Shown here: positions 33,853-42,252 of the stretch, piece by piece
How positions within the stretch are numbered: position 1 is the first letter of the stretch
Layout: every line of letters starts with the position of its first letter
NCBI RefSeq assembly: GCF_013404595.1
Contig: NZ_JABVAX010000006.1
Location: forward strand, 124,001 to 188,000
Reading direction: 5' to 3'
DNA from: Jannaschia marina
GTDB taxonomy: Bacteria > Pseudomonadota > Alphaproteobacteria > Rhodobacterales > Rhodobacteraceae
DNA: 64,000 bases
Translations under genes and position numbers: made by a program
Notes under the pieces: generated by a model
The model's database searches: none
The model's input: the letters and a program-made list of their open reading frames with translations, nothing else
What the model was told of the DNA's origin: nothing

Positions 33853-33892
33853 CCGTCACACAGGGTTCATGCCGCAGTCACCGATCTGTCAT
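33853..33892 (+). promoter_or_regulatory. Four-unit PHO box upstream of the glycerophosphodiesterase gene
   Basis: CCGTCAC (33853-33859), GGTTCAT (33864-33870), CAGTCAC (33875-33881) and CTGTCAT (33886-33892) at exact 11-nt steps match the PHO unit CTGTCAT with graded quality. The array ends 50 nt before the start codon at 33942, the same distance as at phoD. PhoB control is the straightforward reading. Confidence 0.75.
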
Positions 33893-33941
33893 CCCGGGCT
33901 GTGACATCCCCGCGCACGACGACTTCCAGGAGAGATGTTCG

Positions 33942-35180
33942 ATGGCGCACCGCCTTCCCCTCGCAGCCGCCGCGCTGCTGATCGCGACCCCCGTTCTGGC
34001 CGACGGCCACGCCGACGCCGAGGCGGGCCTCAGCTACGGGCCCCGCCCCGCCTGGCTCATCAGCCAGATGGAGGACGGCGAGCTGAAGACGAAGCTGCAA
34101 TCCTGCCTTGCCCAGACGCCGAGCCGTACCGACTTTTCCATCGGCCACCGCGGCGCGCCGCTCATGTTTCCCGAGCACACGGTCGAATCGAACGTCGCCG
34201 CCGCCCACATGGGGGCCGGCATCCTCGAATGCGACGTGACCTTCACCAAGGATCACGAGCTCGTCTGCCGCCATGCGCAGAACGACCTGCATACGACGAC
34301 CAACATCCTCGTCTCGGACCTCGCCGACACCTGCGTCACCCCCTTCACACCGGCCGAAGGCGACGCGGACGCGAGCGCGGAGTGCCGCACCTCCGAGATC
34401 ACGCTCGCGGAGTTCCGGACGCTCCTGCCGAAGATGGACGCCTCCGACGCCTCCGCCACCACGGCCGAAGACTACCAGGGCGGCGTCGCGGACTACCGCA
34501 CGACGCTCTATGGCGCGGGCGCGACAACGATGACCCATGCGGAATCGATCGAGCTCTTCCGCGACCTCGGCGCGAAATTCACGCCCGAGCTGAAAGCTCC
34601 CTCGGTCGAGATGCCGCACGAGGGCTTCAGCCAGGAGGATTACGCCCAGAAACTCATCGACGAGTACAAGGCCGCCGGAATCCCCGCGTCGGACGTCTGG
34701 GCGCAATCGTTCAACCTGTCGGACGTGCTCTACTGGATCGAGAACGAGCCAGAGTTCGGCGCGCAGGCGGTCTACCTCGATGACCGCTACGAAGCGGAGG
34801 ACGAGGACGAGGGCCTGATCGACCCGATGGATGCCTCCACCTTCAAGCCGACGATGCAGGAACTCGCCGACATGGGCGTCAACTACCTGGCCCCGCCGCT
34901 CTGGATGATGGTCACCGTCGAGGACGGCGAGATCGTGCCCTCGGTCTATACCGAGGAGGCCAAGGCCGCGGGCCTCAACCTCGTGGCCTGGACGTTGGAA
35001 CGCTCGGGTCCGCTGAACGAGGGCGGCGGCTGGTACTATCAGTCGATCGAGAACGTGACCGACAACGACGGGGTGACCTTCGAGTTGCTCGATGTGCTGG
35101 CGCAGGATGTGGGTGTCGTGGGCGTCTTCTCGGACTGGCCGGCGACGGTGACCTACTACGCCAACTGCATGGGCCTCTGA
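33942..35180 (+). CDS. Exported glycerophosphodiester phosphodiesterase
   Basis: A 412-residue protein with a signal peptide ([14 protein letters not shown] before DGH). The GDPD TIM-barrel signature is clear: [14 protein letters not shown] with the catalytic His and metal Glu near residue 72, then [17 protein letters not shown] with the second His. It hydrolyses glycerophosphodiesters to glycerol-3-phosphate and an alcohol in the periplasm. The family is usually shorter (about 300-350); extra acidic segments (DEDEG) account for the length. Start 33942 has AGGAGAG upstream. PHO-box control fits phosphate scavenging. Confidence 0.9.
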   Translation: MAHRLPLAAAALLIATPVLADGHADAEAGLSYGPRPAWLISQMEDGELKTKLQSCLAQTPSRTDFSIGHRGAPLMFPEHTVESNVAAAHMGAGILECDVTFTKDHELVCRHAQNDLHTTTNILVSDLADTCVTPFTPAEGDADASAECRTSEITLAEFRTLLPKMDASDASATTAEDYQGGVADYRTTLYGAGATTMTHAESIELFRDLGAKFTPELKAPSVEMPHEGFSQEDYAQKLIDEYKAAGIPASDVWAQSFNLSDVLYWIENEPEFGAQAVYLDDRYEAEDEDEGLIDPMDASTFKPTMQELADMGVNYLAPPLWMMVTVEDGEIVPSVYTEEAKAAGLNLVAWTLERSGPLNEGGGWYYQSIENVTDNDGVTFELLDVLAQDVGVVGVFSDWPATVTYYANCMGL

Positions 35181-35237
35181 TCCTCCGAGCCAGTCGACAA
35201 GACGAGGGGCGCGGTCTTCCCCGCGCCCCTTCGCCGT

Positions 35238-35387
35238 TCAGCGACGGCCGGCGATGAGCAGGGCGAGCCGAAGCCGCCATTTCGCGCGATTGCGCCGCTG
35301 CAACTCGGCGTGCATCCGTGCAAAGTAGCGTTGCTCCCGCTCGTAATTCGTAAGTGCCACAATTGGTTGTTCGGACAGATCTGCCAT
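35238..35387 (-). CDS. Small basic protein, 49 residues
   Basis: A short frame beginning MADLSEQPIVALTNYEREQ and ending RLRLALLIAGRR, with a good GGAGAGCG ribosome site 5-12 nt upstream. It is rich in Arg, Tyr and Gln, with no signal peptide and no recognised family. The consistent ribosome site supports translation, but the function is unknown. It diverges from the LysR gene with 87 nt between starts. Confidence 0.5.
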   Translation of the reverse strand: MADLSEQPIVALTNYEREQRYFARMHAELQRRNRAKWRLRLALLIAGRR

Positions 35388-35474
35388 GTCGCTCTCCTTT
35401 CGCTGGTTTGATCCAAAGATGCCGACCAGCCGCCGCGATTGCAGCCCGTCGGGTCCGCAACTAGCCTTTCGCCC

Positions 35475-36311
35475 ATGCAAGACCCGATCCCCTGGAACGA
35501 CCTCGCCCTCTTCGCCGCCGTCGCGCGCCACGGCACGCTCGCCGGTGCCGCCGAGGAGACGGGCACCTCCAGCGCCACGCTTTCGCGCCGGATGACGGCC
35601 TTCGAGCGGCAGATCGGCAAGCGGCTCTTCCTGCACGGGAACGCGGGATATGCCGTCACCGCCGAGGGCCGCGCCCTCATGGATCAAGTCAAGCGGATGG
35701 AGGCAACGGCCATCGACATCGGCCGCTGGCGCGCGAGCGGCTCAACCCGCGTGCGCGTCCGCATCTCGGCCGGGGTCTGGACGGCGATGCGGCTCGCGCA
35801 GAACCTCTCGGCCTTCTGGTCGCCCGAAGCGGACTGGATCCCCGAATTCGTCCAATGCCACCGGATGATGGACCTCGCCCGCCGCGAGATCGACATCGGC
35901 ATCCGCAATGCCCGCCCCGAACAACCCTGGCTCGCCGGGCGACGGACGGGAGAGACGACGCATTCCGTCTACGCCGTCTCGGAGGACATCGAGGCCTGGA
36001 TCGGCGGCTCGTTCGAAACGGCCCCCCTGCCCTCGGAGCAATGGGTCGCGCGCACCCACGGGGCCGCCATCGTCACCACGGCGAACGAACCCGCGCTGCG
36101 CCTCGCCCTCGCCGAGGCCGGGATGGGGCGGATCGTCTTGCCGGACTTCATAGGCCTCCGCCGACCTACGCTGCGCCGCCTGTCGGACCCGATCGCCGAA
36201 CTCACGCGCGAGGAATGGCTCGTCGCGCACCACGAGGCGCGGCACGAGCCGGGCATCCGCGCCGCGCTGGACGCGCTGGCGACGTTCCTCTCCACACCGC
36301 CCGCCCCTTGA
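35475..36311 (+). CDS. LysR-family transcriptional regulator
   Basis: A 278-residue regulator: N-terminal HTH (about 6-65; HGTLAGAAEETGTSSATLSRRMTAFE) and a shorter than usual effector domain from about 90. The region ARREIDIGIRNARPEQPWLAG corresponds to the effector-pocket strand. Its target is unknown; the only divergent gene is the 49-residue protein at 35238. Start 35475 (MQDPIPWND). Confidence 0.85.
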   Translation: MQDPIPWNDLALFAAVARHGTLAGAAEETGTSSATLSRRMTAFERQIGKRLFLHGNAGYAVTAEGRALMDQVKRMEATAIDIGRWRASGSTRVRVRISAGVWTAMRLAQNLSAFWSPEADWIPEFVQCHRMMDLARREIDIGIRNARPEQPWLAGRRTGETTHSVYAVSEDIEAWIGGSFETAPLPSEQWVARTHGAAIVTTANEPALRLALAEAGMGRIVLPDFIGLRRPTLRRLSDPIAELTREEWLVAHHEARHEPGIRAALDALATFLSTPPAP

Positions 36312-36356
36312 GCAATGGACCGGGCGGCATTAGGTCTTTAGACAAAGGAGCGCATC

Positions 36357-36725
36357 ATGTTTGCCATCCCCGGACAGCCGCCCGTCACCGTGACCCCCGC
36401 CGCCGCGAAGCAGATCGCGCGCCTCATGGAGAAACAGGAGGCCGCCGGGCTGCGCATCGGCGTCAAGAAGGGTGGCTGCGCGGGCATGGAGTACACGATG
36501 GACTACGTGGCCGAGGCCGAGGCCAACGATGAGGTAGTCGAGGTCGAGGGCGGCGCGCGCGTGTTGATCGCACCGATGGCGCAGATGTTCCTCTTCGGCA
36601 CCGAGATCGACTACGAGACCTCGCTCCTCGAGTCGGGGTTCCGGTTCCGCAACCCGAACGTCGTCGACGCCTGCGGTTGCGGTGAATCGATCAAGTTCGA
36701 CGAAACGCTGGGCACGCCCGGCTAG
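36357..36725 (+). CDS. sufA: Iron-sulfur cluster assembly A-type carrier
   Basis: A 122-residue A-type scaffold. The three conserved cysteines are visible: [10 protein letters not shown] near residue 41 and [11 protein letters not shown] near residue 107. It receives and delivers Fe-S clusters in the cytoplasm. The family includes SufA, IscA and ErpA, which sequence alone separates poorly; nearby sufT favours SufA. AAAGGAG precedes the start. tpiA follows after 37 nt. Confidence 0.9.
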   Translation: MFAIPGQPPVTVTPAAAKQIARLMEKQEAAGLRIGVKKGGCAGMEYTMDYVAEAEANDEVVEVEGGARVLIAPMAQMFLFGTEIDYETSLLESGFRFRNPNVVDACGCGESIKFDETLGTPG

Positions 36726-36762
36726 GCAAGCTATCCCCTTCCCGACCAGAAGGAGGACAGTC

Positions 36763-37482
36763 ATGCCCAGGAAGATCGCCGCCGGAAACTGGAAGATGAA
36801 CGGCACGCTCGAGGCCTTGTCCGAAGCCGCCGGAATCGCCGCCGCGGCGGATGACGTCGAGACCGTCCTCTGCCCTCCCGCCACGCTCATCGCACCCCTC
36901 GCCTCCGCCGCGCAGGGCACGCCGCTTCGTATCGGAGGCCAGTCGTGCCACCCCACCGCCGCGGGCGCGCACACCGGCGACATCTCGGCCGAGATGCTGG
37001 TGGACGCCGGGGCGGCCTACGTCATCACCGGTCATTCCGAGCGCCGCACCGACCATGGCGAGACCGATGCCGACGTGCGCGCCCAGACCGAGGCCGCGTG
37101 GCGCGCGGGGCTCGTCGCGATCCTCTGCATCGGCGAGACGCTGGCCGAACGCGAGGCCGGAGAGACGCTCGCCGTCCTGAACACGCAGCTCGATGGCTCC
37201 CTGCCCGACGGGGCGACGGCCGCGAACACCGTCATCGCTTACGAGCCGGTCTGGGCCATCGGCACGGGCAAGGTCGCCACGCCGGCGCAGGTCGCCGAGG
37301 TCCACGACGCGCTGCGCGCGCGCCTCGGACCGGAGATGTCGCTCCTCTACGGCGGCTCGGTGAAGGCCGGCAACGCTGCGGAGATCTTCGCGCTGGAGAA
37401 CGTCGACGGCGGCCTCGTGGGCGGGGCCTCGCTCAAGGCAGCGGATTTCGTGCCCATCGTCGCGGCGCTGGCCGCCTCCTGA
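36763..37482 (+). CDS. tpiA: Triosephosphate isomerase
   Basis: A 239-residue TIM barrel interconverting glyceraldehyde-3-phosphate and dihydroxyacetone phosphate. Catalytic residues are intact: Lys in AGNWKMNG, His in [10 protein letters not shown], Glu in [12 protein letters not shown], and the phosphate-binding YGGSVK and GGLVGGASL. The length is somewhat short for the family but complete. AGGAGG is the ribosome site. A strong bidirectional terminator follows. Confidence 0.97.
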   Translation: MPRKIAAGNWKMNGTLEALSEAAGIAAAADDVETVLCPPATLIAPLASAAQGTPLRIGGQSCHPTAAGAHTGDISAEMLVDAGAAYVITGHSERRTDHGETDADVRAQTEAAWRAGLVAILCIGETLAEREAGETLAVLNTQLDGSLPDGATAANTVIAYEPVWAIGTGKVATPAQVAEVHDALRARLGPEMSLLYGGSVKAGNAAEIFALENVDGGLVGGASLKAADFVPIVAALAAS

Positions 37483-37501
37483 ACGCAAGGAACGAAAGAC
37501 C

Positions 37502-37530
37502 AAGGGCGGGCCCAAAGGCCCGCCCTTTCT
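37502..37530. terminator. Bidirectional terminator between tpiA and dctM
   Basis: Perfect 11-bp stem AAGGGCGGGCC/GGCCCGCCCTT (37502-37512 with 37517-37527), CAAA loop, TTTCT after it. It serves the convergent tpiA (+) and dctPQM (-) units. Confidence 0.9.
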
Positions 37531-38967
37531 CTATTTGATGACCAGTTCCGGCCCCATCACCGATGTCGGCAACCAGAGCGAGATCGCCGGGATGTAGGTC
37601 ACCATGATGAGGAAGACGAAGAGCACCGCGAGGAACGGCAGGGCCGCGCGGACGACCGCCATCATCGACATTCCGGCCACGCCCGAGGTCACGAAGAGGT
37701 TGAGACCCACAGGCGGCGTGATCATACCGATCTCCATGTTCACGACCATGATGATCCCGAGGTGGATCGGGTCGATCCCGAGTTCGATCGCGATCGGGAA
37801 GACCAGCGGCGCGACGATCACCAGAAGGCCCGAGGGCTCCATGAACTGCCCACCGATCAGCAGGATCACGTTCACCACGATCAGGAAGGTGATCGGCCCG
37901 AGACCCGCCGAGAGCATCGCATTCGCGATCGACTGGGGGATCTGCTCGTCGGTGAGGACGTGCTTGAGGATCAGCGCGTTGGCGATGATGAACATCAGCG
38001 TGATCGTCAGCTTGCCCGCATCGAGGAGCGTGTCGCGCGTGTCGCGGTGGAAGAAGGCCGTCAGAAGCGCCTGCGGGTGGCTGAGGAGCGACTTGGGCGT
38101 ACCCTCGGGCGCGTGGCCGTCGACGACCGCCGCGCCGACCGCCTGTGCCGGTTTCGCGGCGAGCGGGCCGATGTCGCGATAGACGAACATCGCCACCACG
38201 AAGGCATAGACGGAGGCGACGGCAGCGGCCTCGGTCGGCGTGAAGATCGCCCCCGTCACACCGGGAATGCCATAGATGCCCAGCATGATGATCGCGATGA
38301 GCATCAGCCCCCAGAAAGCGTCGCGGAAGGACGCGCCCACCTCGCCCCAGCCGACGAACTCGCCCTTGGGCATGTTCCGTTTCACCGCGATCACGTAGAT
38401 CGTGACCATCAGCATCAGGCCGGCGAGCAGCCCGGGGATGACGCCGGCGAGGAACATGCGCCCGACCGAGACGTCGGTCGCCGAGGCATAGACGACCATG
38501 ACGATCGACGGCGGAATCAAGATGCCGAGCGTGCCCGCGTTGCAGATGACGCCCGCCGCGAACTCCTTTGTGTAGCCCGCCTGCCGCATGGCCGCGATGA
38601 CGATGGTACCGATGGCGACGACGGTCGCCGGCGAAGAGCCCGAGAGGGCGGCGAACATCATGCAGGCGAAGACGCCCGCGATGGCGAGCCCCCCGCGCAG
38701 GTGCCCGACGCAGGCGATGGAGAAGCGGATGATCCGCCGCGCCACGCCCCCCGTCGACATGAAACTCGACGCGAGGATGAAGAACGGGATCGCGAGCAGT
38801 GTATAGTGCCCGGCCATCGCCTGGTAGAACGACTGCGCGATGGAGCCGAGCGAGGTGTCGGAGAAGGCCAGCAGGAAAAAGATCGAGCTGAAGCCCAGGG
38901 CGACCGCGATCGGCACGCCCAGCAGAAGCAGGCCGATGATCATCACGAAGAGGAGGACGACTTCCAT
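37531..38967 (-). CDS. dctM: C4-dicarboxylate TRAP transporter large permease
   Basis: A 478-residue membrane protein with about 12 helices, the DctM channel subunit. Landmarks: FMSTGGVARRIIRFSIACVGHLRGG, GSSPATVVAIGTIVI, ILIPPSIVMVVYA and the late GMITPPVGLNLFVTSG hairpin. A hydrophilic insert near residues 285-320 (RDIGPLAAKPAQ...) is longer than in the other DctM at 3710. Its start is 3 nt after dctQ. It is the last gene of a minus-strand dctPQM operon adjacent to dctBD. Confidence 0.95.
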   Translation of the reverse strand: MEVVLLFVMIIGLLLLGVPIAVALGFSSIFFLLAFSDTSLGSIAQSFYQAMAGHYTLLAIPFFILASSFMSTGGVARRIIRFSIACVGHLRGGLAIAGVFACMMFAALSGSSPATVVAIGTIVIAAMRQAGYTKEFAAGVICNAGTLGILIPPSIVMVVYASATDVSVGRMFLAGVIPGLLAGLMLMVTIYVIAVKRNMPKGEFVGWGEVGASFRDAFWGLMLIAIIMLGIYGIPGVTGAIFTPTEAAAVASVYAFVVAMFVYRDIGPLAAKPAQAVGAAVVDGHAPEGTPKSLLSHPQALLTAFFHRDTRDTLLDAGKLTITLMFIIANALILKHVLTDEQIPQSIANAMLSAGLGPITFLIVVNVILLIGGQFMEPSGLLVIVAPLVFPIAIELGIDPIHLGIIMVVNMEIGMITPPVGLNLFVTSGVAGMSMMAVVRAALPFLAVLFVFLIMVTYIPAISLWLPTSVMGPELVIK

Positions 38968-38970
38968 GGT

Positions 38971-39747
38971 TCATACCTTCCGGTTCGGGTCGAGGCGGGG
39001 CGCGACCGTCTCGTAGGGGGCGGCCTCGATGATGGGCTTGCGGGTCGGTGCGACCGGGGCGACCTCACCGGCTTCGAGCGTGCGGGCGGCCTCGGCCACG
39101 TCGTCCTCGGCCTCGTGGCTGACGATGAGGGCCTGCCGGTCGCCACGGGCGATGGCGACCGTCGCCTGAATCACGCGGAAGAGGATCAGCGCCGAGCCGA
39201 GCGGCAGGATGATGTAGGGAATGACCCGGGGAAGCTTCTCGTATTCCTCCCCCTGGTTGATGAGCGGCTCGAGCCAGCCGAAGAGCCAGCGCATCGGCGG
39301 CACCTGATCGGTCACGTACCAGGCCTGATCGCGGGTCTGTTCGAAGCCGGTCGGGAACCAGGTGCCGGAGGTCCGCTGGAGCGCGGCATAGGGAGCCCAG
39401 TAGTCCCAGGAGCCCTTCAGGAGGAGGAAGGCGTAAGTTATGGTTACCGCGCAGGCCAGGAGCGCGCAGATGCGCCGGCCCCGCTGCGGCAGGATGTTGG
39501 TCAGCGCGTCGACGCCGAGATGGGCGGTGATCTTGAAGGCATAGCTCACCCCGAAGATCACGAGCCAGGCGAAGAGGATCAGGATCACCTCAAGCGACCA
39601 GATGACCGACTGGTTGAACACGTAGCGCAGCACGACATTCACGAAGGTCAGAAGCGTCATCAGCCCCAGAAGGACGGCGATGGCGGTCTCCTCGAACGCG
39701 TGGACGGCGCGGCCCAGCCGGCCCTTCGGTACATAGCGCGCAGCCAT
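38971..39747 (-). CDS. dctQ: C4-dicarboxylate TRAP transporter small permease
   Basis: A 258-residue DctQ protein with four membrane helices (about 18-38, 50-70, 92-115, 170-195). The conserved LEVILILFAWLVIFG and FKITAHLGVDAL segments are present. It is longer than the DctQ at 3083 because of a loop of about 50 residues between helices 3 and 4 and a Pro/Glu-rich tail. The combination with dctBD argues for C4-dicarboxylate transport. Confidence 0.93.
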   Translation of the reverse strand: MAARYVPKGRLGRAVHAFEETAIAVLLGLMTLLTFVNVVLRYVFNQSVIWSLEVILILFAWLVIFGVSYAFKITAHLGVDALTNILPQRGRRICALLACAVTITYAFLLLKGSWDYWAPYAALQRTSGTWFPTGFEQTRDQAWYVTDQVPPMRWLFGWLEPLINQGEEYEKLPRVIPYIILPLGSALILFRVIQATVAIARGDRQALIVSHEAEDDVAEAARTLEAGEVAPVAPTRKPIIEAAPYETVAPRLDPNRKV

Positions 39748-39817
39748 GGATCCCCTCCCCTTTCAAATGGCCGGGCCGCGATGGGCGGCCCGACCGGACA
39801 TCAGAGCGATGTGGCGA

Positions 39818-40819
39818 TCAGCTGTTGCCGGCGGCGACCGCGGCGTCGATCACCTCCTGGCCGATGCCGTCGGCGAACTGGTCCCAGACGGGCTTCATCG
39901 CATCGACCCAGGCCTGGCGCTGCTCGTCGGTCAGCTCCCGGATGACGCCACCGTTGTCGAGCACGGCCTGCCGCGCCTCGGCGTCGACCTCGCCCACGGC
40001 GGCGTTCCGCTCGGCCGTGACCTCATCGAGGATCGCGATCATCTGGTCGCGGACCTCGGGCTCCAGGCTGTCGAGGAAGTCGACCGAGGTGACGACGAGG
40101 TAGTCGAGAACGCCGTGGTTCGTCTCGGTCGTGCCGTCCTGCACCTCGAAGAACTTCTGGCCGAAGATGTTGGACCAGGTGTTCTCCTGGCCGTCGACGA
40201 CGCCCTGCTGGAGCGCGCCGTAGACCTCGGAGAAGGCCATGGGCTGCGGCGAGACGCCGATCGCCTCCATCTGGGCGACGATCACGTCCGACGGCTGAAC
40301 GCGGAACTTCAGACCCTCGGCATCCGACGGCAGGGTGAGCGGCACATTGGCCGACATCTGCTTCAGGCCGTTGTGCCAGAAGGCAAGGCCCTGCAGGCCG
40401 CGGCGCTGCATAGAGTCCTTCATCTCCTCGCCGGTCTCGGAGGCCTGGAAGGCGTCTACGGCGTCGATGTCGGCAAAGAGAAACGGCAGGTCGAAGACCT
40501 GGAAGACCTTGGTGAAGGGCTCGAACTTCGACAGCGACGGCGCGGCCATCTGCACGTCGCCCTGCAGCATCGCCTCGAGCACCTGGTCATCGTTGTAGAG
40601 CGTCGAGTTCGGGAAGACCTCGACGCACATCGTCCCGTTCATCTCCTCGTTCACCCGCTCCTGGAAGAGCGAAGCGGCAAGGCCCTTGGGGTGGCGGTCG
40701 GTGTTGGTCACGTGGGCGAACTTGACGACGATCTCTCCGTCGTCACAGGCGGCGTGAACGGCTGTGGTCGCGGTCACGGACAGGGCCAGCGCCGTGGCGG
40801 CAGTGGTCAGATATTTCAT
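39818..40819 (-). CDS. dctP: C4-dicarboxylate-binding TRAP receptor
   Basis: A 333-residue periplasmic receptor with signal peptide (ending VHA before ACDD). It follows the DctP consensus: LPFLFADIDAVDAF, GLAFWHNGLKQMSAN, then LKFRVQPSDV with the carboxylate-binding Arg, and VVDGQENTWSN. These match characterised malate/succinate/fumarate receptors from Rhodobacter in pattern. Two Cys near the N-terminus of the mature protein could pair. Start 40819; GGGAGAGTATC precedes it. Transcribed from the promoter at 40901-40929. Confidence 0.94.
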   Translation of the reverse strand: MKYLTTAATALALSVTATTAVHAACDDGEIVVKFAHVTNTDRHPKGLAASLFQERVNEEMNGTMCVEVFPNSTLYNDDQVLEAMLQGDVQMAAPSLSKFEPFTKVFQVFDLPFLFADIDAVDAFQASETGEEMKDSMQRRGLQGLAFWHNGLKQMSANVPLTLPSDAEGLKFRVQPSDVIVAQMEAIGVSPQPMAFSEVYGALQQGVVDGQENTWSNIFGQKFFEVQDGTTETNHGVLDYLVVTSVDFLDSLEPEVRDQMIAILDEVTAERNAAVGEVDAEARQAVLDNGGVIRELTDEQRQAWVDAMKPVWDQFADGIGQEVIDAAVAAGNS

Positions 40820-40900
40820 TGATACTCTCCCTTGATCGCACCGGCTCCCGGCGCTTGGGCAAAACGTTAGCATCGGTCCGGTCGGGGTAAAGCGGAAATG

Positions 40901-40929
40901 AGAATACAAAGAAAATATTTATTTTTCAA
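40901..40929 (-). promoter_or_regulatory. Sigma70-type promoter of dctP
   Basis: On the minus strand TTGAAA (40924-40929) and TATTCT (40901-40906) with a 17-bp spacer, embedded in AT-rich DNA (40905-40945) unlike its surroundings, possibly an UP element. The start codon is 82 nt downstream. I found no TGGCAC-N5-TTGC sigma54 element in the region. Confidence 0.7.
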
Positions 40930-40999
40930 TAATTTATAACCCTACCTTAACGTTTCGACGGATGCCAGTGCGGGATTCCACACGCGGCGCGAGCGCTAT

Positions 41000-41019
41000 C
41001 TGTGCGAAAATCCGCACAG
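41000..41019. promoter_or_regulatory. Second copy of the TRAP-locus palindrome
   Basis: The 18 bases at 41001-41018, read on the minus strand, are TGTGCGGATTTTCGCACA, identical to 1836-1853; a flanking C/G pair extends the dyad to 20 bp. It lies 72 nt upstream of the dctP -35 element and 13 nt from the dctD stop codon. Confidence 0.8.
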
Positions 41020-41031
41020 CCCATAAGCGCT

Positions 41032-42252
41032 TCACTCGACGCGATAATCCTCGGCCCGCAGGCCGTGCCGGGTCAGCTTGTCGTAGAAGGTCTTGCGCGG
41101 CAGATCGAGGTCCTGCGCGGCGAGCGTGGCCTGCCCCCGGTGTCGCGTCAGCGTCTCGATCAGGATCGACCGTTCGACCGCGCGCATCCTGTCCGCCAGG
41201 CCCGCTCGGGCGACTCCGCCGCTGCCGCCCTCGTCGTCGGGCAGGCCCATCGCATAGCGCATGGCGTGGTTCATCAATCCCCGCGCATTGCCGGGCCAAT
41301 CCCGCGCCATCAGCCGCGCCTGCACGTCGGGCGGCACGTCGGGCACCGGCAGGTCGGCCTGCTCGCAGGCAAGGCCGAGGTAGTGCTGAAACAGGACCGG
41401 AATATCCCCCGGCCGATCGCGCAGGGGCGCGATATGCACACGCAGGGCCTCGAGCCGATAGTAGAGTTCGGCGTCAAGCACCTGCGCGAGCGTGTCCGGC
41501 TCCCGGTTCGTAGCCGTCAGCAGGCGCACCTCGCCGTCCTCCGGCAGGCGGTGCTGCAAGGCCGCCGGCAGCGCGTCGATGTGGTCGATGAAGAGGCTTC
41601 CGCCTTCCGCCAGCGCAATCGCCTCGGTCAACGTCCCGGCATCGAGCGCCGGTGCCGATCGCTTGACGAACGGCCCGCCCGCGCGCGGCGAGAGCATGTG
41701 GATCACCTCCGCCACCTTCGAGGTGCCGGAGCCCGGCTCCCCGTGCACGAGGACGGCCCCCGTCCCCCGCGCGACGGCCCGCGCCCGGTCGCGCATGGTG
41801 CGGGCCTGCGGCGAGACCCCGCGCAGGATACGCGCCGCAGCGTCGCCGCCCTCCATCGCGCCCTTGGCCGTCCGGGCTTCCAGCGTCGCGCGGCGGAACG
41901 CCAGCGCGCGGCGCACCGTCTCGACCAGTTCGTCCGGATCGCAGGGTTTCTCGAGGAAGGCGAAGGCCCCCTCCGACATGCCGCGCACCGCCGTCGGCAC
42001 GTCCCCCTCGCCGGTCAGGAGGATCACCGGCAGGTCCGGGTCCGCCGCTCGCGCATGCGACAGGAGGTGAAACCCGTCACGCCCCGGCATCCGGATGTCG
42101 CTCACGACGATGCCCGTCAGTTCCCGCGTCAGCCGCGGCTCGGCAGCGAGGAAACTGCCGGCGGTGACGACGCTGAGGTCGGCAAGCTCCAGCGTCTGCG
42201 ACAGAGCATCGCGCACGCTCAGGTCGTCCTCGACCAGCAGGACGTCGGTCAT
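41032..42252 (-). CDS. dctD: C4-dicarboxylate response regulator DctD-like, lacking GAFTGA
   Basis: A 406-residue protein with a receiver domain (1-115; phospho-acceptor Asp52 in SDIRMPG, Lys in FLEKP), an AAA+ module (about 140-330) and a Fis-type HTH (about 360-402). The AAA+ part is degenerate. Walker A reads GEPGSGTSK, the GAFTGA loop between PFVKRSAP and the Walker B strand is deleted, and Walker B reads LFIDHID where LFLDEIG is usual, so the catalytic Glu is His. Activation of sigma54 polymerase looks impossible; a sigma70-type mechanism, as described for Rhodobacter capsulatus NtrC, is likely. Overlaps dctB by 4 nt. Confidence 0.9.
   Translation of the reverse strand: MTDVLLVEDDLSVRDALSQTLELADLSVVTAGSFLAAEPRLTRELTGIVVSDIRMPGRDGFHLLSHARAADPDLPVILLTGEGDVPTAVRGMSEGAFAFLEKPCDPDELVETVRRALAFRRATLEARTAKGAMEGGDAAARILRGVSPQARTMRDRARAVARGTGAVLVHGEPGSGTSKVAEVIHMLSPRAGGPFVKRSAPALDAGTLTEAIALAEGGSLFIDHIDALPAALQHRLPEDGEVRLLTATNREPDTLAQVLDAELYYRLEALRVHIAPLRDRPGDIPVLFQHYLGLACEQADLPVPDVPPDVQARLMARDWPGNARGLMNHAMRYAMGLPDDEGGSGGVARAGLADRMRAVERSILIETLTRHRGQATLAAQDLDLPRKTFYDKLTRHGLRAEDYRVE

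Noticed and set aside
40820..41031. Sigma54 (-24/-12) promoter for dctP
   Set aside because: The best TGGC match (TGGCAT-CCGTC-GAAA on the minus strand) lacks the GC of the -12 element; the sigma70-type match is far better.
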